This document shows positions 1 through 6,414 of a DNA stretch of 9,862 bases, in pieces. Below the pieces are notes generated by a model. It was given only the letters and a program-made list of their open reading frames with translations, searched no databases and had not been told where the DNA came from. Each line of letters starts with the position of its first letter. The first letter of the stretch is position 1. Source of the DNA: DATKDU01 sp035512595 (GTDB lineage Bacteria > Planctomycetota > Planctomycetia > Pirellulales > Pirellulaceae); the NCBI GenBank assembly GCA_035512595.1, contig DATKDU010000063.1, positions 1 to 9,862 of the forward strand, given 5' to 3'. Made by a program: the position numbers and the translations under genes.

Positions 1-876
1 GGTCACTGCCCGCTGCCGAATTACGAGGAGATCATTGGCTGCGTCGAGGATCTGAAGGAGGTCCTCTACCCCGGCTATCGCCGCCGCGAAGGGCTGCACA
101 TCGGCAACGTGACCTACCACGTCGGCGATCTGATCGACGGCCTGCACGACAAGCTCACGCGGCAGATTGCCCGCGCCTTGCAACACGAGGACCGGGTCAT
201 CAAGAAATCGAGCGATTGCCTGGAGGCCACCGACTACGAAGCCAAGGGACAGGCGATGGCCATCACGTTTCTGGAGAGCATTCCTGAGCTCAGGAAGATT
301 CTCGCCACCGACGCCCAGGCGGCGTTCGACGGCGACCCGGCCTGCAAGAGCATCGATGAAGTGGTCTTCTGCTATCCCGGGTTTGAGGCGATCACCGTCC
401 ATCGCATGGCGCATGAGCTGCGGCGGCTCTCCGTGCCGTTCATCCCGCGGATGATGGCCGAGTGGGCCCACAAGCAGACCGGAATCGACATCCACCCCGG
501 CGCGACGATCGGCCACCACTTCTTCATCGACCACGGCACGGGCGTTGTGATCGGCGAGACGACCGACATCGGCAACCACGTCAAGATTTATCAGGGCGTG
601 ACGCTCGGCGCGCTCTCGTTTGATACCGATGACGCGGGGAATCTCGTCCGGGGCCACAAGCGGCATCCGACGATCGAGGACCGCGTGGTGATCTACGCCA
701 ACGCCACGGTCCTGGGGGGCAAGACAGTCGTCGGCGCAGGGAGCATCGTTGGCTCCAGCGTCTGGCTGACCTACAGCGTCGAGCCGCGAACGACCGTCAT
801 CCTGGAGAAGCCGAAGCTGCGGATTCGCGCCGAGCTCCCCGACGAGCTGAAGCCGGAGGCGAATTATCACATTTGA
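1..876 (+). CDS. Serine O-acetyltransferase, EpsC/CysE type (5' end missing)
   Basis: The enzyme transfers acetyl from acetyl-CoA to L-serine, giving O-acetylserine, the precursor of cysteine; it acts in the cytoplasm. The frame is open from base 1, so the true start lies upstream; the GTG at 109 is internal, because the 36 codons before it still read as the family's N-terminal helical part. About 291 residues are visible; EpsC-type enzymes are usually near 310, so roughly 20 are missing. Visible: an alpha-helical N-terminal domain with the YPGFEAITVHRMAHEL stretch (about 373-420), then left-handed beta-helix hexapeptide repeats beginning GIDIHPGATIG. The catalytic Asp-His pair is in FIDHGTG (529-534) and the second active-site His in KRHPTIED (His at 664-666). 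A short loop rich in Asp and Gly (about 622-650) precedes the KRHP motif. No cysteine synthase gene is visible on this side; a partner may lie upstream. Family assignment is firm. Confidence 0.93.
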   Translation, partial: GHCPLPNYEEIIGCVEDLKEVLYPGYRRREGLHIGNVTYHVGDLIDGLHDKLTRQIARALQHEDRVIKKSSDCLEATDYEAKGQAMAITFLESIPELRKILATDAQAAFDGDPACKSIDEVVFCYPGFEAITVHRMAHELRRLSVPFIPRMMAEWAHKQTGIDIHPGATIGHHFFIDHGTGVVIGETTDIGNHVKIYQGVTLGALSFDTDDAGNLVRGHKRHPTIEDRVVIYANATVLGGKTVVGAGSIVGSSVWLTYSVEPRTTVILEKPKLRIRAELPDELKPEANYHI

Positions 877-935
877 GGTGTGCAGCGATGAAATTCGCCT
901 TCCTGTCGGCAACGTGCGCGGCCGTATTTAGCCAG

Positions 936-1964
936 TCAATTCCACCGTCGGATAGTTTCGATCTCGACTCCATGCCGGTCAAAACGATGCTCGATGCTAC
1001 TCCGCTTGTTGACAAACCGGTCAACCTCCTCTCGATGCGCGTGACCAGCGACGACGAGGATTTCTGGATGCCGAGACAGCAGGCTGCGCAGCGCTCTAAC
1101 GTCGTCATGAGTTCGCGTGACTCCGAGCAGTAGATTCAGTGTTGGTGTTTCGTCGTGATTGGGTTCGTCCGACTCGTGCCTTTCATCAAGGATTGGGTAT
1201 GCAATTAGCAGTCGGTCCAGGTGTTCCGCGATCACATCACTCGGAACGGTTGCTCGTCCTAACGCACCAAAATCCGGTTGGCACCACTGCCGCCACCATG
1301 CCCTATCCGCATCCGACAGTCGGGCAAGGGGACCACAAACGACCGGGGTCCAACCCGGGGTCAAACGCACAACCTGCCACTCTTTTTGGTCAGTTTGAGC
1401 GACAAAGTGTAGATCGAGCATTCGGCATCCCTTAGAGCCGGCGACGTCCATTACCCGAGCCAAATCTTGCTTCGCCAGTGCGTAATCAACATAGACGTTG
1501 GTCGCGAGCAAGGTATCGCCCTGACCGAGTTGGATCGTTGCAACGCTGTAGCCGGTGGCTGGACCGGTCTGTTCGTACCACCCGGAATTGATCGCAAATT
1601 CCGGCGTTAGCAACATTGCGTCCCTTCGCCGGATCAGCACGCCGTCCTGAATGTCGAATTCCCGCTTTCGCACCCGTGCTGCAGCGAACGAATAATATGC
1701 GGGCCAAAAGATCGCAGCCAAAATCGGTATCAACGGAACAAGGGCGAGCGACCAAAAGGAAAGATGCGGCCACGTCAAAAAAACCAAGGCCCCACATAAG
1801 AGCGTGCCATTCGCCCAGGTCGCGCAGCCATTGAGCGCCTCATCGCCAAAACAGCGATCACGTCCGATTAGTCTGCGGCAGAAGGCGATTCCTGGATGCA
1901 CGATTGCTACCATCAGGGTTGCGCCTGCTGGCAGGGCAAGGAGAGTGGCAATCAACCGTGACAT
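936..1964 (-). CDS. Hypothetical protein with three N-terminal membrane segments
   Basis: I do not recognise this 342-residue protein. It has hydrophobic segments at about residues 3-23, 50-65 and 67-95, followed by a basic stretch (ARVRKRE, 97-102) that would stop transfer and place the rest in the cytoplasm if the usual positive-inside rule holds. The remaining 240 residues are soluble, rich in Trp and Asp/Arg, with no catalytic motif I can name; the end contains an ILVVAGHAHREEVDRF stretch. The ATG at 1964 is preceded by no Shine-Dalgarno sequence, which is common in planctomycetes. It lies 38 bases downstream of the DUF5615 gene on the same strand, so it may be the last gene of a short operon. 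Base composition is about 50% GC in sampled lines, well below the flanking genes, which suggests transfer. I chose it over shorter plus-strand frames because it is long, uninterrupted and has a coherent membrane topology. Confidence 0.68.
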   Translation of the reverse strand: MSRLIATLLALPAGATLMVAIVHPGIAFCRRLIGRDRCFGDEALNGCATWANGTLLCGALVFLTWPHLSFWSLALVPLIPILAAIFWPAYYSFAAARVRKREFDIQDGVLIRRRDAMLLTPEFAINSGWYEQTGPATGYSVATIQLGQGDTLLATNVYVDYALAKQDLARVMDVAGSKGCRMLDLHFVAQTDQKEWQVVRLTPGWTPVVCGPLARLSDADRAWWRQWCQPDFGALGRATVPSDVIAEHLDRLLIAYPILDERHESDEPNHDETPTLNLLLGVTRTHDDVRALRSLLSRHPEILVVAGHAHREEVDRFVNKRSSIEHRFDRHGVEIETIRRWN

Positions 1965-2002
1965 GAGTATTCACATTTCAGGAGAATCCGACGAATCAGG
2001 CA

Positions 2003-2323
2003 CTACCGGACCTCGATGTGTTGTCCAGGGCGAATGGACGCCAGCACGGCATGCACCCGCGGCATTAGCGGCAACAGGTCGGCCAACCGGTTACTCACAG
2101 CGCAAATAACGATCGTTGAGAGCGGGCTTACCGCTAGATTCTGCTGGAATTGCAGATTCTGATCCACGGTTAAGAAGACCTCAAATCCAGCTGCCGCCAT
2201 GGCGGCAAGCAATTGGCCGTTTCGCATGCCGGACCAGCCCATATCGGGAACCGTGTGCGCGTCGTGCATCACCAGTTCTCGAATGAGGGGCCTTGGCACG
2301 CACTCGTCAAGCAGAATGCGCAT
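2003..2323 (-). CDS. DUF5615 family PIN-like protein, probable toxin of a TA pair
   Basis: This 106-residue protein matches the DUF5615 family, small PIN-like (Mut7-C related) proteins that are predicted ribonucleases and are usually encoded next to a DUF433 partner. Family marks seen: the N-terminal MRILLDECVPRPL with acidic residues D6 and E7, the central MGWSGMRNGQLLAAMAAAGFEVFLTVDQNL with D54, and a following QQNLA. These acidic residues would form the metal-binding site. The length is typical of the family and no key residue is evidently missing. The ATG overlaps the end of the DUF433 gene by 17 bases and has no good Shine-Dalgarno sequence of its own, so translational coupling is likely. 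Toxin activity is inferred from the family and the pairing; members may also serve other roles. Confidence 0.85.
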   Translation of the reverse strand: MRILLDECVPRPLIRELVMHDAHTVPDMGWSGMRNGQLLAAMAAAGFEVFLTVDQNLQFQQNLAVSPLSTIVICAVSNRLADLLPLMPRVHAVLASIRPGQHIEVR

Positions 2324-2531
2324 GGGCCACCAACATTGACTTGGCCAGCTCCAGCGCTGCGACGGCTTGCTCGCGAGTCACTGTGGGAAAATGATCCAGA
2401 AACTCGTCTAGCGTGTCGCCTGCTTCGAGATACTCAAGCAACGATTTCACCGGAACGCGGGTGCCGACGAACACTGGTTCTCCACCCAGAATCTCCGGGT
2501 CGCTGTGAAAGGGCGCTACTGCTGAGTTCAT
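2307..2531 (-). CDS. DUF433 family protein, probable antitoxin of a TA pair
   Basis: This 74-residue protein shows the DUF433 signature DPEILGGEPVFVGTRVPVK (residues 11-29), then LLEYLEAGDTLDEFLDHFP and TREQAVAALE, which form a winged-helix-like fold in the family. DUF433 proteins are the usual antitoxin partners of DUF5615 proteins and probably bind both the toxin and the operon's own DNA. I place the start at the ATG at 2531 and not at 2573, because a GGAGGGG sequence lies eight bases before it and the 14 extra residues of the longer frame (rich in Gly, Arg and Glu) are not family-like. It begins only 59 bases after the aldehyde dehydrogenase gene ends on the same strand, and overlaps the toxin gene by 17 bases. 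The antitoxin-first order is typical of TA modules. Confidence 0.86.
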   Translation of the reverse strand: MNSAVAPFHSDPEILGGEPVFVGTRVPVKSLLEYLEAGDTLDEFLDHFPTVTREQAVAALELAKSMLVAHAHSA

Positions 2532-2539
2532 GATTCGTT

Positions 2540-2546
2540 CCCCTCC
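2540..2546 (-). promoter_or_regulatory. Ribosome binding site of the DUF433 gene
   Basis: The minus strand reads GGAGGGG, eight bases before the ATG at 2531. It decides the start: the alternative upstream ATG at 2573 would put this site inside the coding sequence. Strong Shine-Dalgarno sites are rare in this window, so its presence here is informative. Confidence 0.6.
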
Positions 2547-2590
2547 ACGCGATTCTATACCACGTTCGCCCAATGGACACCGTCCAACAG

Positions 2591-4111
2591 CTACGGCCCG
2601 ACGTCGAACTCCACCCCCTGCGCCAGCGGCAGGTCGCGGCCGTAATTGAGGGTGCAGGTCTGGCGGCGCATGTAGGCTTTCCAGGCGTCGCTCCCCGCTT
2701 CGCGGCCGCCGCCGGTTTCCTTCTCGCCGCCAAACGCCCCGCCGATCTCCGCGCCGCTGGTCCCGATGTTGACGTTGGCAATGCCGCAGTCGCTGCCGGT
2801 GCAGGCCAGGAACTGCTCGGCTTCCTGGAACCGGTCGGTGAAGATCGCGCTCGACAGGCCTTGCGGGACGCTGTTGTGAATGGCGATCGCTTCGTCGAGT
2901 GTCTTATAGGGGATGACGTACAAGATCGGCGCAAAGGTCTCCTGCTTCACGATCGGCATATCTGGGGTGGCGCGAATGATTGTTGGCTGAACGTAGAAGC
3001 CGGGGCGTTTGACGGAGCTGCCGCCGCAGATCACTTTGCCGCCTTGAATCTGAGCCGCGGCAATGGCAGCCTCGAACTGCTCGACCGCCCGCTGGCGAAT
3101 CAGCGGCCCGAGTAACACCCCGTCCTCCCACGGCAGACCCGGCTGGATGCTAGTGTACGCCTTGGCCAGTCGCTGAGTAAACGCCTCGGCAATTGACTCG
3201 TACACGATCAGCCGACGCAGCGTCGTGCAGCGCTGGCCGGCGGTGCCTACGGCGGCAAACAAAATCGCCCGCAAGGCCAGGTCGAGGTTCGCACTGTCGC
3301 TCAGGATCAGGCCGTTATTGCCGCCGAGCTCCAGGAGCGAGCGGCCGAGCCGAGCCGCGACCGTTTGCGCCACGCTCCGACCCATTCCCGTGCTGCCCGT
3401 TGCCGAGACCAGCGGCAATCTAGAATCCCCGGCGAGCTTCTGGCCGATGTCGCGACCGCCGATCACCAGGTTGAACAGCCCAGACAGCCCCTGCGACTCC
3501 AGCACCCGGTTCGCAATATTCTGCGCCGCGATTGCCGTCAGCGGCGTCAGCTCCGACGGCTTCCACAGGCACGTATCGCCGCAGACGGCGGCAATCATCG
3601 CGTTCCAGGCCCATACCGCCACCGGGAAATTGAACGCGGTGATGACGCCGACCGGCCCCAGCGGATGCCACTGCTCCAGCATCCGGTGATTGGCCCGCTC
3701 GGTGGCGATGGTCAGGCCGTAAAGCTGCCGCGACAGGCCGACCGCGAAGTCGGCCATGTCGATCATCTCCTGCACTTCGCCGCGCCCTTCGGAGCGGATC
3801 TTGCCGGCTTCCAGCGTGACGAGGAGCCCCAGATCGTCCTTCTGTTCGCGGAGCGCCTGGCCGACCTGCCGCACGATGTCACCGCGCTGCGGCGCGGGAA
3901 CGAGCCGCCACTTCAGAAAGGCTTGTGCGGACGACTCGGCGGCCCGCTCGTAGTCCGCGGCCGATGCACTTGCGACGCGAGCGATCACTTCCCCCGTCGC
4001 CGGGTTGATCGACTCCAGCACCTCGCCGCCGGGGCGCTCGATCCACCCGCCCGCATAAACCCCGCTGTTTTCCTGGCGAATCGCCAGCCGCGTTAGGACG
4101 TCCGCAAACAT
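2591..4111 (-). CDS. Aldehyde dehydrogenase, antiquitin (ALDH7) type, probable aminoadipate-semialdehyde dehydrogenase
   Basis: A 506-residue NAD-dependent aldehyde dehydrogenase closest in motifs to the ALDH7/antiquitin group, whose characterised members oxidise alpha-aminoadipate semialdehyde (piperideine-6-carboxylate) in lysine breakdown. Seen: the NPATGEVIA entry motif (36-44), AFNFPVAVWAWN with the oxyanion Asn N161, KPSE with K184, the GSTGMG cofactor turn (239-244), the general base E261 in LELGGNN, the nucleophile C295 in GQRCTT, and ETFAP (391-395). The antiquitin-like C-terminal hallmark GGEKETGGGREAGSDAWK is intact at 461-478. I chose the ATG at 4111 because GGAGG sits six bases before it; a longer frame to 4150 adds a basic 13-residue stretch unlike the family. 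All catalytic residues are present. The exact substrate is inference; no other lysine-catabolism gene is nearby. The downstream TA pair is on the same strand, 59 bases away. Confidence 0.93.
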   Translation of the reverse strand: MFADVLTRLAIRQENSGVYAGGWIERPGGEVLESINPATGEVIARVASASAADYERAAESSAQAFLKWRLVPAPQRGDIVRQVGQALREQKDDLGLLVTLEAGKIRSEGRGEVQEMIDMADFAVGLSRQLYGLTIATERANHRMLEQWHPLGPVGVITAFNFPVAVWAWNAMIAAVCGDTCLWKPSELTPLTAIAAQNIANRVLESQGLSGLFNLVIGGRDIGQKLAGDSRLPLVSATGSTGMGRSVAQTVAARLGRSLLELGGNNGLILSDSANLDLALRAILFAAVGTAGQRCTTLRRLIVYESIAEAFTQRLAKAYTSIQPGLPWEDGVLLGPLIRQRAVEQFEAAIAAAQIQGGKVICGGSSVKRPGFYVQPTIIRATPDMPIVKQETFAPILYVIPYKTLDEAIAIHNSVPQGLSSAIFTDRFQEAEQFLACTGSDCGIANVNIGTSGAEIGGAFGGEKETGGGREAGSDAWKAYMRRQTCTLNYGRDLPLAQGVEFDVGP

Positions 4112-4117
4112 GGCGAT

Positions 4118-4122
4118 CCTCC
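4118..4122 (-). promoter_or_regulatory. Ribosome binding site of the aldehyde dehydrogenase gene
   Basis: The minus strand reads GGAGG, six bases before the ATG at 4111. This supports that ATG over the in-frame ATG at 4150. Confidence 0.6.
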
Positions 4123-4396
4123 GCCGCAACAAAAACCCATCGCGAAACAAGGCACTTCTGTTTTTCTATTGTCCGATTCGCGCCAACCAATTTTAACGGA
4201 TTCCGCTATGCGGCGCTGGCGCTGCTCACGGACGAACGGAGGCCGATCCGCCGGCAAGTCGGCCTTGCGGCTGTACAAGCCGGGAGGCCGCGGCGTCCAC
4301 GGCCCCTTATTTCTCGGCCGGCATACCGGCCCCTGCCTGGCCAGCCGATGACGCGGCATGAGAGCAGGGCTAGTTCCCCCCTCCCTCGGCCGCGCC

Positions 4397-4402
4397 TATA
4401 AT
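4397..4402 (+). promoter_or_regulatory. Candidate -10 box (TATAAT) of the kinase promoter
   Basis: A perfect TATAAT stands in an otherwise GC-rich region and faces the kinase gene. The sequence 17 bases upstream (TTCCCC at 4374-4379) is a poor -35 element, so the promoter may need an activator or be only moderately active. Transcription would begin near 4409 and give a leader of about 165 bases, which includes the small hairpin at 4522-4536. Confidence 0.45.
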
Positions 4403-4575
4403 ACGCGGTTGGGAAGAGGTGGTGCGAAACGAGCCCGCGCGGGATCTTCATCCCCGATTGTTCATTGGGCCTTCGCAACATCTTGATCCGGCCGCACCAT
4501 CTTGCGTCGCTGCGGAACACGACGCGAAAGTCGCGTGCGGCCGATTAAAAAATCCTCTCGCCGGCTGGGGGGAAT

Positions 4576-6225
4576 ATGCCGTCGCTCGAGGAGTTCGTCG
4601 ATACGCTGGAGCACAGCGGCCTGATTGAAGAGGCCGTCTGGCAGCGTTGGCACGCGCAGCACGCGGCCGCGTTCACCACCGGCGAAGAAATGGCCCAGGC
4701 CCTGGTTCAGCAGGGGCTCATCACCGACTGGCAGAGCGGCATGCTCCGCGAGGGTCGCTGGCGGGGCTTCTTCCTCGGCAAATACAAGATCCTCCGCCAA
4801 CTCGGCGCGGGAAGCATGGGGGCGGTCTACCTGGCCGAGCACATGCTCATGCGGCATCGCGTGGCCATCAAGGTCATGGCCCAGCGGCTGCAAAAGAGCC
4901 AGCGGCACGTCGAGCGGTTCCAGCGAGAGGCTCAGGCGACGGCGTCGGTGAACCACCCGCGGATCGTGCGGGCGTTCGACGTGGAGATGTCAGGCAACAC
5001 GCCGTACCTCGTGATGGAATACGTCGAAGGGGACGACCTGCAAAAGATCGTGCAGGACGGCGGCGTGCTGCCGGTACACGAAGCGGCGGAGATCATTCGC
5101 CAGAGTGCCGAGGGACTGGAGGCGGCGCACCGGGCGGGGCTCGTCCATCGCGACATCAAGCCTTCGAACATCCTGCTGGATAAGCAGGGGCAGATACACA
5201 TTCTCGACCTGGGATTGGCGCGGCTGGAGGCGGACGAGGAAGCGTCGATGACCTTGCTGCACAACTCCAAGGCCCTGGGGACGGTCGATTACCTGGCCCC
5301 GGAGCAAGCCCGCGACAGCCACGCGGTCGATGCGCGAGCCGACATCTACAGCCTGGGCTGCACGCTGTACTTCCTGCTCGCCGGCACGCCGCTGTTCAAC
5401 GAGGGGACGATCCCGCAGCGGATTTTGGCGCATCAAACACAGCCGCCGCCGGATGTCCGCAAGACGCGGCCCGAGGTCCCCGACGATCTCATCAAGATCC
5501 TGGAAAAGATGCTGGCCAAGGAGCGGGCGCGGCGGTTTGCATCCGCGGCGGAAGTGGCGGGAGCGCTGGAAGCGTTCCTGGCGGGCAAGCCAATCGCCCC
5601 TTTCTTGTCCACGGCGGAAGAGGCGGACCTGATGCGGATCGACCTGGAGGAAGCCGCAGCGCCGCCGCCTCCGAAGAGTCTGGTGGCGGCTGCAGTTGCC
5701 GCCACCGCGGCAGCACCCTCCTTACGCTCGGGGTCTGGCGGTTCGGACCATTTCGCCGCGGCGCCCTACGGCTCCGGGGGAGACGGTCAGTCGGCCCTTC
5801 CGGAGCTCTCGCCGCTCAATCCGCCGGAGTTGTTTCCCATGGGGCCGCTGCCGCTGAGCGGGTCCGATGCGCTGCTCGGCGCCCTGGGGGATCGCGACTT
5901 GCAGCCGCTCTCCTCGCCGACGGGGTTCGACACGCTCAGCGGCCAAATGGATACGACGCAGACGCTGCCGCTTCCATCGCGCCAGGTGCTGGGAGCGACT
6001 AGCGACCAGGCCGCCGACACACAGGACCACGGCTCACTGCGACAGTGGCTCGTCGATGCCGTCGCCTATCAGGCCGCCGAAGGGGAAGGGATCGGCGGGC
6101 TCAAATACAAGCTCTGGTTCCTGATTCTGTTCGGCACTTTGACTGGCCTGATTGTGGCGGGGACGGGATACCTCGCCATTGGGACATTGACAAGCGCGCC
6201 GGCGGTTCAGCAGGCGCAGCCGTAG
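4576..6225 (+). CDS. Membrane-anchored Ser/Thr protein kinase (PknB-like, planctomycete type)
   Basis: A 549-residue Hanks-type kinase that should phosphorylate Ser/Thr on unknown proteins. Residues 1-65 form a helical extension (LIEEAVWQRW, LVQQGLITDWQSGML) often seen before planctomycete kinase domains. The kinase domain follows at about 70-335: glycine loop GAGSMG (77-82), ATP-binding K99 in VAIKV, catalytic HRDIKPSN (191-198, D193, N198), metal-binding DLG (211-213) in place of DFG, and APE (241-243). All catalytic residues are present, so it is probably active. A linker rich in Pro, Ala, Gly and Ser (about 344-510) leads to a single membrane segment at about 513-537 and a short tail, so there is no large extracellular sensor domain; sensing may rest on the N-terminal extension or partner proteins. 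The ATG at 4576 follows a G-rich tract (GGGGGGAAT) that is too close to be a classical Shine-Dalgarno site. Convergent with the dehydratase gene. Confidence 0.95.
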   Translation: MPSLEEFVDTLEHSGLIEEAVWQRWHAQHAAAFTTGEEMAQALVQQGLITDWQSGMLREGRWRGFFLGKYKILRQLGAGSMGAVYLAEHMLMRHRVAIKVMAQRLQKSQRHVERFQREAQATASVNHPRIVRAFDVEMSGNTPYLVMEYVEGDDLQKIVQDGGVLPVHEAAEIIRQSAEGLEAAHRAGLVHRDIKPSNILLDKQGQIHILDLGLARLEADEEASMTLLHNSKALGTVDYLAPEQARDSHAVDARADIYSLGCTLYFLLAGTPLFNEGTIPQRILAHQTQPPPDVRKTRPEVPDDLIKILEKMLAKERARRFASAAEVAGALEAFLAGKPIAPFLSTAEEADLMRIDLEEAAAPPPPKSLVAAAVAATAAAPSLRSGSGGSDHFAAAPYGSGGDGQSALPELSPLNPPELFPMGPLPLSGSDALLGALGDRDLQPLSSPTGFDTLSGQMDTTQTLPLPSRQVLGATSDQAADTQDHGSLRQWLVDAVAYQAAEGEGIGGLKYKLWFLILFGTLTGLIVAGTGYLAIGTLTSAPAVQQAQP

Positions 6226-6414
6226 ATTCCCATTTCCTGATCCTACTTCTTCCTCTTGCTCTTAATCCCATTCCTAATCTTACTCTTACTCCTTCTCCCC
6301 TCTCCCGCTCCGTCGAAGTCGGGGGCGGAAGTAAGAGGAAGATGAGGATTAAGATTAGGAATGGGATTAAGAGCAGGAGAAAGAGAAAGAGCAAGAAGAG
6401 CAAGAGCAGGATTA
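6226..6414. repeat. Hexamer-periodic pyrimidine/purine array with a long inverted repeat
   Basis: The gap between the convergent kinase and dehydratase genes is filled by a pyrimidine-rich half (6226 to about 6308) and a purine-rich half (about 6323-6414). The right half reads in hexamers: from 6331 to 6396 eleven consecutive units end in AGA or GGA, with A at the third place in ten of them (consensus NNARGA), for example GTAAGA, TTAAGA, TTAGGA. The left half repeats the complement, TCYTNN, in register from 6260 to 6301. Bases 6257-6282 and 6350-6375 are exact reverse complements over 26 bases. The last unit, GGATTA, contributes the TTA that is the stop codon of the dehydratase gene. Frames through it give Leu/Phe/Ile-only or Arg/Lys/Glu-rich peptides and are not genes. 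Confidence 0.85.
6257..6375. terminator. Possible bidirectional terminator formed by the 26-base inverted repeat
   Basis: Arms 6257-6282 and 6350-6375 pair perfectly over a 67-base spacer that has its own smaller GC-rich hairpin (CCGC...GCGG, about 6308-6328). The position, between the 3' ends of two convergent genes and starting about 30 bases after the kinase stop, fits a transcript end for both. There is no clean U-run directly after the stem on either strand, so intrinsic termination is not certain. Confidence 0.4.

Larger units (their letters stand above)
4112..4575. other. Divergent intergenic region with serial GC-rich hairpins
   Basis: This 464-base stretch separates the divergent aldehyde dehydrogenase and kinase genes and holds no convincing gene. 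It contains four consecutive inverted repeats: 4240-4265 (7-base arms, AGGCCGA/TCGGCCT), 4268-4282 (5-base arms CGGCT/AGCCG), 4286-4304 (5-base arms GGCCG/CGGCC, extendable by two pairs past a bulged A and followed by TTATTTCT), and 4316-4331 (6-base arms GGCCGG/CCGGCC around CATA). A further hairpin at 4522-4536 (ACGCGA/TCGCGT, three-base loop) would lie in the kinase leader. A weak plus-strand promoter-like pair (TTGTCC at 4169-4174 and TTTAAC at 4192-4197, 17-base spacer) stands just before the hairpin run. It is a candidate structured leader or small RNA, but nothing here identifies a known RNA class. I found no tRNA in it. Confidence 0.4.

Noticed and set aside
873..1133. Plus-strand frame starting near the acetyltransferase stop, with a signal-peptide-like beginning (MKFAFLSATCAAVFS)
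   Set aside because: Most of it lies antisense to the end of the longer minus-strand membrane protein gene, it is only about 80 residues, and the rest shows no family features.
2573..3115. 180-residue plus-strand frame
   Set aside because: It is the antisense shadow of the aldehyde dehydrogenase gene, whose catalytic motifs are all intact on the other strand.
3365..4096. 243-residue plus-strand frame
   Set aside because: Shadow of the aldehyde dehydrogenase gene; rich in Arg, Pro and His as expected from GC-rich antisense.
4228..4310. Possible tRNA because of several hairpins
   Set aside because: The ends do not form an acceptor stem and no T-loop or anticodon arm arrangement fits.
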